Part shown: positions 50,131 through 58,507 of the stretch, one piece after another
Layout: every line of letters begins with the position of its first letter
Numbering within the stretch: position 1 is the first letter of the stretch
Assembly: GCF_001611795.1 (NCBI RefSeq)
Contig: NZ_CP015098.1
Location: forward strand, 4,774,001-4,838,000
Length of the DNA: 64,000 bases
Source of the DNA: Streptomyces qaidamensis
Lineage (GTDB): Bacteria > Actinomycetota > Actinomycetes > Streptomycetales > Streptomycetaceae
Reading direction: 5' to 3'
Position numbers and translations under genes: made by a program
Notes under the pieces: model-generated
What the model saw: the letters and a program-made list of their open reading frames with translations, nothing else
The model's database searches: none
What the model was told of the DNA's origin: nothing

Positions 50131-51350
50131 TCGGCGCCGCCGCCCCGCCACTCGACGAGGAAGATGGTGGCGTCGTCGGTCGTGGTGCCGCCCCGTTCGT
50201 GTTTCAGAGCGTGCGACAGCGCCCGCACCACCGCCCGTACCTCGGTGCGGTCGCGGAGGATCCGGTTGGTCCACTCGATGAGCTGCTCCTCACCGAACTG
50301 CTGCCCGTCGGCCTGGTGCTCCTCGATCAGACCGTCGGTGAAGCACAGCAACCGGTCGCCGGGTTGCAGCATCCGCTCGCTGACCACCGGCTCCTCGCCG
50401 CCGAAGCCGACGGGCAGCGTGGTGGGGCTCTCCAGCCGGTCCACCACGGCGCGGTCACGGATCAGGAACGGAGCCGGGTGGCCGGCGTTGACCCACTGCA
50501 GCCGGCCTGTGGTGATGTCCAGGACCATCATCTGTGCGGTGACGAAGTGGTCGGGGCCGAACTGGTCGTTGATGGCCCGGTCCATGAACGCGTACACCCG
50601 GGACAGGTCGGTGTGGGCCCGTCGCGTGTGGCGGTAGGCGCCGACGGCCACCGTCGCCATGGTCGCCGCGTCCAGCCCATGGCCCATCGCGTCGAGCATG
50701 GCCACGTGAAGGATGTCGCCGTTGAGGGCGTAGTCGAAGCTGTCGCCGGCCACGTCGTAGGCGGGCTCCAGGATGCCGGCCACCTCGACCTGCGGAACGG
50801 TCATCGACAGCGGGGGCAGCAACGACCACTGGATCTCCGCGGCCACGCTCATCGGAGCGCTGCGGCGGGCCTGGAAGAACTGGTCGGTGTAGGCGTCCTT
50901 GGTGACGATCATGTCCGCGACCAGAGCGGCGAGTCTCCGCAGCAGCCGCCGGTCGTCGTCGTCGACGTTGTCCAGGGTGACGGCCATGACCCCGATCTGG
51001 TCACTGCCGTCCAGCAACGGCAGGTAGATCCGCACGCTGCCGCCCTGAGGCGCCTCCACCGTTCTGAGGCTCAGGAACGCCTCGCCCGCGGGGGAGTCCT
51101 CGACCGGCTCGGGGCCGCCGACCTTCAGCCGCCGGCCCGGCAGCGGCACCAACAGCACCTGTTCGTAGTCCTGCAGGAGGATGGAGACCTCCCGCCCCCC
51201 GACCCTGGCGACCTCTTCCGCGACGAGTGGGGCGATCAAGTCCGGCGGCATCTCGTGGGCACGGTCCAGCAGCACACCCAGCAGTCGTTCGCCGAACCCC
51301 TCCGACCGGTCCACCCCGACCCTGCCCGGCTGCCGCCCACCGTCCGTCAT
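50109..51350 (-). CDS. SpoIIE (PP2C) phosphatase with N-terminal GAF-like domain
   Basis: 413 aa. The N-terminal ~180 residues have GAF-like features (LLDRAHEMPPDLIAPLVAEE, GSVRIYLPLLDGSDQIGVMA). The PP2C domain then carries AGDSFDYALNGDILHVAMLD, DAMGHGLDAATMATVAVGAY, WVNAGHPAPFLI and TTTDDATIFLVEW, giving the metal-binding Asp residues. It should dephosphorylate the STAS protein encoded next to it. ATG at 51350 is used, though GTG at 51353 and ATG at 51467 (AAGG 6 bp upstream) are also possible. The two genes converge and overlap by 22 bp. Confidence 0.9.
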   Translation of the reverse strand: MTDGGRQPGRVGVDRSEGFGERLLGVLLDRAHEMPPDLIAPLVAEEVARVGGREVSILLQDYEQVLLVPLPGRRLKVGGPEPVEDSPAGEAFLSLRTVEAPQGGSVRIYLPLLDGSDQIGVMAVTLDNVDDDDRRLLRRLAALVADMIVTKDAYTDQFFQARRSAPMSVAAEIQWSLLPPLSMTVPQVEVAGILEPAYDVAGDSFDYALNGDILHVAMLDAMGHGLDAATMATVAVGAYRHTRRAHTDLSRVYAFMDRAINDQFGPDHFVTAQMMVLDITTGRLQWVNAGHPAPFLIRDRAVVDRLESPTTLPVGFGGEEPVVSERMLQPGDRLLCFTDGLIEEHQADGQQFGEEQLIEWTNRILRDRTEVRAVVRALSHALKHERGGTTTDDATIFLVEWRGGGADHLTALD

Positions 51351-51554
51351 CACTGCTCGATTCCCTTCGTCCCGGGGTGATGGCGAGCCGATCGCGCCAA
51401 GGGCGGCATGTCGTCCCAAGCGCCCCTCGCCGCGCACGGCTTGGGCAGAAGGGTGACCATCCGCCATCGTAGGCCTTATTGCACCATTTCATCCTGAATT
51501 GTTTACAAAGCGGACGAGGAGGAGTCAGAGTCGAGTGGGGGGCAGGAGGAAGCC

Positions 51555-51737
51555 ATGACCGTCCTCGCAGCGTTTCTTCTCGTCATCGGGACGATATTGA
51601 TCCTGATGGGGGCGATGCTGATGCTGGTCGGAACGGTCCTGATCGTCCTCGGGGCGCTGCTGATCATCATCGGGATCGCCCTGGTCGCTGTCGCGGCCTT
51701 CTTGCTCATCCGGAGGGCGTTGAGGCGGGAAGGGTAG
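51555..51737 (+). CDS. Tiny two-helix membrane protein
   Basis: 60 aa, almost entirely two hydrophobic helices (MTVLAAFLLVIGTILILMGA and GTVLIVLGALLIIIGIALVA) with a basic C-terminus (RRALRREG). ATG with a strong GGAGGAAG 5 bp upstream. No family assigned. It may be the operon partner of the similarly small membrane protein 77 bp downstream. Confidence 0.65.
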   Translation: MTVLAAFLLVIGTILILMGAMLMLVGTVLIVLGALLIIIGIALVAVAAFLLIRRALRREG

Positions 51738-51814
51738 GGCCGGCCGGACCGGAGCACGGCCGGACCGGAGCAAGGGGAACCGGACCAGGCCCGGTGCGTC
51801 GAAAGGAGCGAGTG

Positions 51815-52042
51815 ATGAGCAGGGGTGTGGTGGGCTTGATCGCGGGAATGGCGCTGGGGTTCGCCGCGTACTTCGGTGACTTCTGGGCCTTCCTGCTGGT
51901 GCTGGGCCTGGGCATCGTCGGTCTCGTGATCGGGCGGCTCATGGACGGTGATCTCGAACCGGGCGACTTCATCCGCCGCCGGGACCGGCAGGACCGCATC
52001 CGCGATGACCGGCGAGGGGCCAGGGGAGACCGGCTGCGCTGA
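51815..52042 (+). CDS. Small DUF2273-like membrane protein
   Basis: 75 aa with two membrane helices (GVVGLIAGMALGFAAYFGDF and FLLVLGLGIVGLVIGRLMDG) and a strongly charged tail (RRRDRQDRIRDDRRGARGDR). The layout matches the DUF2273 partner of Asp23 envelope-stress operons, but no Asp23 gene is present here. ATG with AAGGAG 7 bp upstream. It probably acts in envelope stress together with the preceding small protein. Confidence 0.7.
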   Translation: MSRGVVGLIAGMALGFAAYFGDFWAFLLVLGLGIVGLVIGRLMDGDLEPGDFIRRRDRQDRIRDDRRGARGDRLR

Positions 52043-52134
52043 CCATGAGCCGAGCGGGCCCGGGCATCCGCGGCGCCGCGCGGTGCCGTCACCGCCACCG
52101 ACGGTCCTCGCGGAGATCGCCCCGGCCCCCGCTC

Positions 52135-53178
52135 CTACGCGGCAGCCCGGGGCCTCCGGAGCGGAGCTCCCGCCTGATGGAGGCTGACGAGGGCCAGCCG
52201 GTAGGAGGTGATCAGCCCGGTCTCCACGTAGTCCACGCCCAGGTCCTCGCAGTGGCGCCGGACGATGGTCCGCGCCCTGCGCAGGTTGGGACTGGGCATG
52301 CTGGGGAACAGGTGGTGCTCGATCTGGTGGTTCAGCCCGCCCAGCGCGATGTCGGTGAGCCGGCCGCCGCGCACGTTGCGCGAGGTGAGCACCTGGCGGC
52401 GCAGGAAGTCCGGGCGGTCTTCGCCCTTCAGGATCGGCATGCCCTTGTGGTTGGGCGCGAAGAGGGAGCCGAGGTAGACACCGAACAGGCACTGGTGGAC
52501 GGCGAGGAAGGCGATCGCCATACCGAGGGGCAGCAACCAGAACAGGACGGTCAGGTAGACCGCGAAGTGCGCGAACAGCAGGACGCCGTCGAGCCCTCGG
52601 TGCTTGAGCGAGCGATTGGCCAGCGCCTTCACGCTCGACACGTGCAGGTTGAAGCCCTCCAGTGTCAGGAGCGGGAAGAACAGGAACGCCTGCCAGCGGC
52701 CGATCACGCGGGGGAGCCCGGTGGCGTCCCGGGCCTGGTCCTGGGACCAGACCAGCAGGTCGGGGTCGAGGTCGGGGTCGAGGTCCTCGTGGTTGGGGTT
52801 GGCGTGGTGGCGGGTGTGCTTGTCCTGCCACCACCCGTAGCCCATCCCGATACCGGCACCGGCGATCCGTCCGGACACCTCGCTGGCCCGGCGCCGGCGG
52901 AACACCTGCCGGTGGGCCGCGTCATGGGCGAGCAGGGCGACCTGACCGAAGACGACGGCCAGGAAAGCGGCGGCGGCCAGGGTCCACCAGCTGTCACCGA
53001 TGAGCGCGACGGTGGCCCACCCGCCGACGTAGAGCCCCGCGACCACGGTGATCCGCAGGGCGTAGTAGCCGGGACGGCGGCCCATCAGGCCGGCATCGGC
53101 GATCTTCCTCGACAGCCGGGCGAAGTCGCTGCCGGGCCTCTCCGAGGGCGGGGGGCGGACGATGGAATGCGTGGTCAT
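52135..53178 (-). CDS. Membrane fatty acid desaturase
   Basis: 347 aa with hydrophobic segments flanking three His boxes: HDAAHRQ, HTRHHANPNH and HQIEHH. The last has the Q-x-x-H-H form of front-end (delta-6-like) and DesA3-type desaturases. It binds a di-iron centre and inserts a double bond into acyl lipids using an external ferredoxin and reductase, which are not encoded here. ATG at 53178 with GGGGAGAA upstream. A perfect 12-bp inverted repeat lies 74 bp upstream of the start. Confidence 0.92.
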   Translation of the reverse strand: MTTHSIVRPPPSERPGSDFARLSRKIADAGLMGRRPGYYALRITVVAGLYVGGWATVALIGDSWWTLAAAAFLAVVFGQVALLAHDAAHRQVFRRRRASEVSGRIAGAGIGMGYGWWQDKHTRHHANPNHEDLDPDLDPDLLVWSQDQARDATGLPRVIGRWQAFLFFPLLTLEGFNLHVSSVKALANRSLKHRGLDGVLLFAHFAVYLTVLFWLLPLGMAIAFLAVHQCLFGVYLGSLFAPNHKGMPILKGEDRPDFLRRQVLTSRNVRGGRLTDIALGGLNHQIEHHLFPSMPSPNLRRARTIVRRHCEDLGVDYVETGLITSYRLALVSLHQAGAPLRRPRAAA

Positions 53179-53251
53179 GAGGGTGTTCTCCCCGGATGAG
53201 GCCGATGACTCGGTGTCGCCCGGGAGCCGCTGATACCGGGCCGTAGGCAGG

Positions 53252-53282
53252 GATGCGCTTCCTCCATTGCAGGAAGCGCATC
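53252..53282. promoter_or_regulatory. Inverted repeat upstream of the desaturase gene
   Basis: Perfect 12-bp arms GATGCGCTTCCT/AGGAAGCGCATC with a 7-bp spacer, 74 bp before the desaturase start codon. It is either an operator for a lipid regulator or a terminator for an unseen transcript. Confidence 0.5.
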
Positions 53283-53892
53283 GCGCGACCGCGGAGCAAG
53301 GACGACGTCTGCTTCGTCAGCGGGCGGCCGCGCAGGCCCTTTTCCGTGCGGGTTCCCCGCCGGGCAGGTCTCACACCGCGACGGCAGCGCGCGTGCAGTT
53401 CCCTGGCCGACCGGGGATCCAGCGGGCCGTTCCCGCCCGCTGGAGAAGGTCGTCAACTACCGCATGACAGCTGCCCGATGACGGAGCCGGCGCGGCGGGC
53501 GCGGCTCCGCTCCGCATCCGAACGCCGACGCCCCGTGCGGCGCGTCCCGCCGACCGCCTCCGGCGGAACGGGGTGCCGGACAACACTCGGGTGGCCGGCC
53601 ACCTGGCCGTCGGTGCGGCTTGGTGCCGAGGATCACCCGCCGGGCGCGGCACTCATACGGCCACCCGGAAGCGCCGGTAGGGAAATTACTGAATTCGGCT
53701 CTGCTCACTCGCATTCAAGCTATTTTCGTAGCGCTGTGCGCCGTCTGAATGAGGTGAGATTCTTCTGTCTTGTTCAAGTCAGTTACAACGATAGTTCTGC
53801 GTAATATGCCGCTGCGTAAGAGCAGCAAGGCATCCCGGGCAATGGGTATGGCCTGCCCGGTACGCCACGGTCCTCACAGGATTGGCCTTTCG
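53283..53892 (+). other. 610-bp gene-free stretch with an AT-rich promoter zone
   Basis: No credible reading frame is found in 53283-53690. From about 53690 to 53815 the base composition becomes AT-rich compared with the neighbours (for example TAATAT at 53799 and AACGATAGTTCTGCG before it), as in a promoter region. It probably drives the DUF3494 gene. A sigma-70-like or ECF-type element could lie here, but I cannot fix it. Confidence 0.45.
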
Positions 53893-55200
53893 ATGAAGCT
53901 GAAAATCCCTCAAGCGACTGACCGGCGTTCCGTGTCCGGCATCCTGGCCTCAGCCCTCGCAGCGACGGTTGCCGCCGTGCTGGTCGCTGTGACGCCGACG
54001 CCGGCGCTGGCCATCGCCACGGCCCCGGGGCTGGGCACAGCGGCCAGCTATTCCGTCCTGGCGGGCCAGGGCGTGACCAACACCGGCCCGACCGTGCTCT
54101 ACAACGACCTCGGGACCTCCCCGAACCCGGCTGTGACCGGATTCCCGCCCGGTGAGGTGCGTGGTGCGGTGCACCGCGGGGACGCCCAGGCCGCTCAGGC
54201 CAAGTCGGACCTGGTCACGGCATACAACAACGCGGCCGGCCAGGCACAGGACTTCCCGCTCGATTCGGTGATCGGTGCGGGCCAGACGCTGGACCCAGGT
54301 GTCTACACCCGTGAATCCGGCGGTGTCCAGATCAACGGCACGCTGACCCTGGACGCCCACGGAGACCCCAACGCCGTCTGGGTCTTCCAGATCCCTTCGA
54401 CCTTGATCACGGCAACGTCCAGCCAGATCCTCCTCACGAACGGCGCTTCGGCGTGCAACGTGTTCTGGCAGGTCGGGAGCTCGGCCACCCTCGGCACCAA
54501 CTCCGTCTTCGTCGGAACGATCATGGCGCTGACCTCGATCAGCGTGACGACGGGGACGAACATCGAGGGCCGGGCGCTGGCCCGTAACGGCTCCGTGACG
54601 CTCGACAACAACCGGATCTTCCTCGGCGGGTGCGCGGGCGCCACGACGGGTGGCACGACCACCGGAACCACCGCGGGCACGACCACCGGCACGACGACCG
54701 GCACGACGACCGGCACGACGACCGGCGGAGGACTCCTCGGCGGCGGTCTCGTCACCGGCGGTCTCCTGGGCGGACCGATCGCCTCGCCCGGCAGCACCTC
54801 GGGCAACGTCGCCGGCAGCACGTCCGGGAACACCGAGGGCAACACGGCCGGCAACACTGCGGGCAACACGGCCGGCAACACCACCGGCGGGAACGGCGGC
54901 GGGAACGGGGGCGGGCACGGCGGAATCGGCGGCGCGAACGGCGGCGGGCACGACGAGGGCCCGGGCAAGCCGGACCATGACGACAAGCCCGGAAGGCCGG
55001 GCCAGGGCGGCGGACACGGCCACGGCAAACCCGGCCACGACGACTCCGACCACGGCAAGCGGCCCCACGAGGACTACGGCTACGGCGACCAGCCCCACGA
55101 GAAGTACGGCTACGGCGACCAGCCCCATCAGAGGTACGGCCACGACGGGACGCCCAAGGGGCACGAGGGCGACGACCACTCCAACCGCCACGACGGCTAG
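53893..55200 (+). CDS. Secreted DUF3494 (ice-binding-like) protein with repeat tail
   Basis: 435 aa. A signal peptide (SGILASALAATVAAVLVAVT) precedes a DUF3494 ice-binding-type beta-solenoid (LGTAASYSVLAGQGVTNTGP, SVIGAGQTLDPGVYTRESGG, LDAHGDPNAVWVFQIPSTLI, FVGTIMALTSISVTTGTNIE). The remaining ~190 residues are low complexity: GTTT repeats, NTAGNTAGN repeats, Gly/His-rich blocks and YGYGDQPHEK-type repeats (about 55070-55142). No LPxTG anchor is present. ATG at 53893 has only weak AGGA upstream; longer forms are possible. Members bind ice or serve as surface adhesins. The repeat tail could bind metal through its many His residues. Confidence 0.85.
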   Translation: MKLKIPQATDRRSVSGILASALAATVAAVLVAVTPTPALAIATAPGLGTAASYSVLAGQGVTNTGPTVLYNDLGTSPNPAVTGFPPGEVRGAVHRGDAQAAQAKSDLVTAYNNAAGQAQDFPLDSVIGAGQTLDPGVYTRESGGVQINGTLTLDAHGDPNAVWVFQIPSTLITATSSQILLTNGASACNVFWQVGSSATLGTNSVFVGTIMALTSISVTTGTNIEGRALARNGSVTLDNNRIFLGGCAGATTGGTTTGTTAGTTTGTTTGTTTGTTTGGGLLGGGLVTGGLLGGPIASPGSTSGNVAGSTSGNTEGNTAGNTAGNTAGNTTGGNGGGNGGGHGGIGGANGGGHDEGPGKPDHDDKPGRPGQGGGHGHGKPGHDDSDHGKRPHEDYGYGDQPHEKYGYGDQPHQRYGHDGTPKGHEGDDHSNRHDG

Positions 55201-55235
55201 GCAACGCACTACGGTCGGCCCGCTCACCCGATGAC

Positions 55236-55272
55236 GGCGCGCGGCGGAATCTCTTCGAATCCGCCGCGCGCC
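55236..55272 (+). terminator. Terminator after the DUF3494 gene
   Basis: 13-bp stem GGCGCGCGGCGGA/TCCGCCGCGCGCC with an 11-nt loop, 36 bp after the stop codon. Confidence 0.7.
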
Positions 55273-55311
55273 GCCCGGCATGGGCAGCTGATGTGAGAAA
55301 GGCGGTAGGCG

Positions 55312-56028
55312 ATGGCAAGCGGAATCGATGCGGCGGACGTGAAGGAAATCCAGCATTCCGAGTCCGGTCCGGATGTGCGGGAATGCCCTGACGTCGCGGC
55401 CGCTCCGCCCAAGTTGCCGAGAGGCGCCCGTGCTCTCAAAGCGGGTTTGTGCGCCATGGTGGTCCTGTGCGTACTGGCGAGTGTCGTGCACGTGCTTCTG
55501 GTGTTTCTCCACGTGGCGCCGGCCAATACGGTATCCAAGCGATACGGCTCCCAGATCAATGCCTGGGTGTTCCCCTTCTTCGAACAGAATTGGCGGCTTT
55601 TCGCCCCGGACCCGGAATCCGTGAACCGGCAGATCCTGGCGAGAACCGCCCGCACCGATTCCGATGGATCGTTCGAGGTGAGCCCCTGGTCCGATCTCAC
55701 CGCCGTGGACGGCTCCGCGGTCGAACGTCATGTCTTCCCGAGCCACACGGCACAGAACATGCTGCGTCGCGCCTGGGCCGGCTACGCCGACTCGCACGGA
55801 GGGACCGACACGGCGCGCACGGAACGCGCCGTGATGATGCGGACGTATCTGACCAACATCGCCGCGGACCGCCTCGCCGCCCAGAAGGGCGACACGTTCG
55901 ACTTCGTCCAGCTCCGCGTCGTCACGCGGCCCGTCGCCGCGCCCGGATCAGAGGCCGGCACTCGTCCGCCGAAGCCGTCCGAGAACCGGCTTCTGCCTTG
56001 GTGGAAGGTGACCCGCCATGCCGAATGA
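55312..56028 (+). CDS. DUF5819-family membrane protein
   Basis: 238 aa. A ~45-residue hydrophilic N-terminus, one strong helix (LCAMVVLCVLASVVHVLLVF), then a conserved extracytoplasmic domain with SKRYGSQINAWVFPFFEQNW and RLFAPDP, the DUF5819 hallmark. ATG with a weak ribosome site. It overlaps the HTTM gene by 11 bp. DUF5819 and HTTM proteins are often paired in actinobacteria, suggesting a membrane complex. Confidence 0.85.
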   Translation: MASGIDAADVKEIQHSESGPDVRECPDVAAAPPKLPRGARALKAGLCAMVVLCVLASVVHVLLVFLHVAPANTVSKRYGSQINAWVFPFFEQNWRLFAPDPESVNRQILARTARTDSDGSFEVSPWSDLTAVDGSAVERHVFPSHTAQNMLRRAWAGYADSHGGTDTARTERAVMMRTYLTNIAADRLAAQKGDTFDFVQLRVVTRPVAAPGSEAGTRPPKPSENRLLPWWKVTRHAE

Positions 56029-57208
56029 GACCCGGAGGACGGCGCATCCCGGCGCCGGCACATGGCTCGGCGAACGGATCACCGCCGGATGGGACCTCCT
56101 GACCGGGCGGCCGGTGTCCCTGTACGCCGCGTCGGTGCTGCGCATCGGCTACGGGCTGCTCTACCTCGTCTTTCTGCTGCGTGAGTTCCCGCACCGGCAC
56201 GAGATCTGGGGCCCCGGATCTCCCTGGACGCCCGCCCTGGCCCGCGAGCTCTTCGAACAGACGGGCTGGGTCAGCGTGCTGGTCCTGTCCGACAGCCGGG
56301 CCTTCCTCGAGCTCTGCTACGGGCTGGCCCTCGTCACGTCCGCGCTGTTCATGCTGGGCTGGCGGACCCGCGTCATGTCCGTCCTCTTCGCCGTCGTGGT
56401 GACCTCCTTCCACGCCCGCGCGATCTTCATGACGGACGGGGGCGACAACCTGATCCTGCTGATGGCCCTCTACCTCGTCCTCACCGCCTGCGGCCGACGC
56501 TGGTCCCTGGACGCGCGCAGAAACAGGTTGAAATCAGTTCCTGCCGACAGTGCGCCGCGAGCGTCGGGAAACCCCCTCACCCGGCAACTGTCGGACGCCC
56601 GGTGCGTCCTGGTCACGGTCGCCCACAACTGCGGCATGTTCCTCATCGCGGCGCAGGTCTGTCTCCTCTACGGATCAGCCGGCCTGTACAAGGTCCAGGG
56701 CAGTACCTGGGGCAGCGGCACCGCTCTCCACTACGCCCTGAACCTCGAACTCTTCCGGCCCTGGCCCGTGCTCTCGGACTTCGTCGACCAGCACTCGCTC
56801 GTGATCGCCATCGCCGGTCACCTGACCGTGCTCCTGCAGGTGGCCTTCCCGTTCGTGCTGTTCGGCAGACTCAAGTACCCCGTTCTCACCCTGCTGCTGG
56901 GCATGCACATCGGCATCGCCGTACTCATGGGGCTGCCCCTCTTCTCCGGGGCGATGATCGTCGCCGACGCGGTGTTCCTTCCCGACCGCTTCTACACCCT
57001 GCTGCCTCACCTCGGCCGTCGCGTGCTGCGGCGAACGGACGGCGAGCCGGCACCGGTACCGGCGGCAGGCGCCGGAGCCGTCCCGGCGCAGGGCGGGCCC
57101 GGCGGCGTACTCGCCTCGAAGTACCCGGTCGCGCTTCCCGCCGAGCGGAACGACACCCATGACCGCCCGGAGGCCGCGTCCCCTCGGCTCCCTTCCAAGG
57201 GGCCCTGA
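56018..57208 (+). CDS. HTTM-domain membrane protein (gamma-carboxylase-like)
   Basis: 396 aa with about seven or eight membrane segments. The N-terminal SVLRIGYGLLYLVFLLREFP and the central ALHYALNLELFRPWPVLSDF, with KVQGSTWGSG before it, match the HTTM domain, which resembles vitamin K-dependent gamma-carboxylases. In bacteria its chemistry is unknown. It overlaps the DUF5819 gene, so the pair is probably a functional unit; a target protein for modification could be the DUF3494 surface protein upstream, but this is a guess. Confidence 0.85.
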   Translation: MPNETRRTAHPGAGTWLGERITAGWDLLTGRPVSLYAASVLRIGYGLLYLVFLLREFPHRHEIWGPGSPWTPALARELFEQTGWVSVLVLSDSRAFLELCYGLALVTSALFMLGWRTRVMSVLFAVVVTSFHARAIFMTDGGDNLILLMALYLVLTACGRRWSLDARRNRLKSVPADSAPRASGNPLTRQLSDARCVLVTVAHNCGMFLIAAQVCLLYGSAGLYKVQGSTWGSGTALHYALNLELFRPWPVLSDFVDQHSLVIAIAGHLTVLLQVAFPFVLFGRLKYPVLTLLLGMHIGIAVLMGLPLFSGAMIVADAVFLPDRFYTLLPHLGRRVLRRTDGEPAPVPAAGAGAVPAQGGPGGVLASKYPVALPAERNDTHDRPEAASPRLPSKGP

Positions 57209-57245
57209 CACGCGTCCTCGGCACCGCCAAGTGAGAGTGCCCTGA

Positions 57246-57506
57246 TCACGGCTGGTGTCTCTCGCGGGCGGCCGAGGCCCGTCCGGTGTCCGCGCCGGAG
57301 CTGGTGTGCCGCTGTGTCTCATGCAGCGCGGCCTCTCGCGGGTGCAGGTCCCGGGTGTGCTCCAGCAGGGCCGCGAGGTCGACCTTGCCGCCATGACGTT
57401 CGACCATGGAAAGGCCGAAGGGATGATCCATCTCGCAGGTGACCACCGCCACGGCCCCTTCACGCAGGCACGACAGGCGGCGTAAGCGTGTGAGAACCGA
57501 GTGCAT
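57246..57506 (-). CDS. Small protein coupled to the iron-permease-family gene
   Basis: 86 aa. The first ~55 residues (LRRLSCLREGAVAVVTCEMD, HGGKVDLAALLEHTRDLHPR) look folded; the rest is disordered. Its ATG shares a base with the stop of the upstream gene (TGATG), the arrangement of translational coupling. No family recognised. It lies after the HTTM gene and converges on it. Confidence 0.5.
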   Translation of the reverse strand: MHSVLTRLRRLSCLREGAVAVVTCEMDHPFGLSMVERHGGKVDLAALLEHTRDLHPREAALHETQRHTSSGADTGRASAARERHQP

Positions 57507-57877
57507 CAGGAGCTCTCTCCCCTATCGAGGGCGGACCGTAGCCTCCGGTGTGCTTCTCCTGGGCCGTTGCCCTCCTGTCCTTCCAGCAGGGCTGCCGCGA
57601 TGGCGTCGAGCTTGCGCTGGACGGCGCGTTCGGCCCGCAGCTCGGAGTTCTTCAGCAGCGCCACCATGAGCAGGGTCAAGGCCGACATCGCCTCGCCCAC
57701 GAACAGAAGCCACGTGATCGGCAAACCGATCACGTGCAAGGTGACAGCCACGGCGACCAGGATCAGGCAGATCCCGAAGAACGCTGCCGAACTGGTGAAC
57801 CGCGAGGCGTTCTCGGCCAGCCTCTCAAACGGCTTGCTCCGCGAGCCTCCGCGGTCGGACGGGTGCTTGAGAATCAT
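57506..57877 (-). CDS. Low-affinity iron permease-family membrane protein
   Basis: 123 aa. The PF04120-like core is FERLAENASRFTSSAAFFGI, then ILVAVAVTLHVIGLPITWLL and EAMSALTLLMVALLKNSEL, followed by a helical tail RAVQRKLDAIAAALLEGQEG. Despite the family name, bacterial members have no proven iron transport role. ATG at 57877 with AGAGAA 6 bp upstream; ATG at 57883 is possible. It is first in a two-gene unit. Confidence 0.78.
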   Translation of the reverse strand: MILKHPSDRGGSRSKPFERLAENASRFTSSAAFFGICLILVAVAVTLHVIGLPITWLLFVGEAMSALTLLMVALLKNSELRAERAVQRKLDAIAAALLEGQEGNGPGEAHRRLRSALDRGESS

Positions 57878-58507
57878 GCCCATTTCTCTACAGCGGACGA
57901 CGGCATGCCCGAGGGCTGCCACGCCCGGCCGAAGTCCGCCGCGGGGTCGGCGGGATTCCGTCCTGGTACGAGCTCGGTTTGGCCGGGCGTGATGTGGCTG
58001 CGGGTCGACAATCGATGGTGTGCCGGTACAACTCGGCGACGACTGTGGCGCGGATGCCGGGGTCTGCGGGAGGGGGGCGGAGCGCGATGCCGCGATCGAC
58101 CGAGAACTGAGGCGTCAGACGCCGGCGTCCAGCTGCCGTCATTCCCCGCGGCATGCCCGCCCGTGAGCCCGGACGCTCCCCGGTCGCGACTGCCCCGGTG
58201 CTCGCCGAGGTTCAGGCGTTCCACCTCGTCGAGATCCTCTGCGGCCGAGCACCCTCTCCCGCAAGGGGCTTGGCCCCCTCCTGCCGGGCGACGTAGGGCC
58301 CTTGCCGGTCGATGGCAGCAGTACCCAGCAGGCACCGCCGGCCCCTCAAAAGCCGCGTGCCAGTCGCCGGCTCGCCTCATTCGGTACGGACAACCACCTG
58401 CATGTCGGCGCTGTCAGCCCCCCCCGGAACCCGGTCGGAGAGACGCCCCTCGAAGGAGCTCTCAACAGAAGTCCGCCGCTGCAGGTGGCAGCGCGGCGGT
58501 GGCCGGG
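57878..58507. other. 630-bp region without a convincing gene
   Basis: Short frames on both strands exist, some with partly normal codon bias, for example on the minus strand around 57888-58154 (GIRATVVAELYRHTI), but none has a ribosome site or recognisable family. It may hold decayed sequence and the promoter of the iron-permease-family gene. Confidence 0.4.

Noticed and set aside
54650..54730. Short regular repeats resembling a CRISPR array.
   Set aside because: They are 12-bp in-frame codon repeats encoding Gly-Thr-Thr-Thr in the DUF3494 protein tail, without spacers.
57888..58154. Minus-strand frame of 88 codons upstream of the iron-permease-family gene.
   Set aside because: Codon bias is only partly normal, the ends look random and there is no ribosome site or known family.
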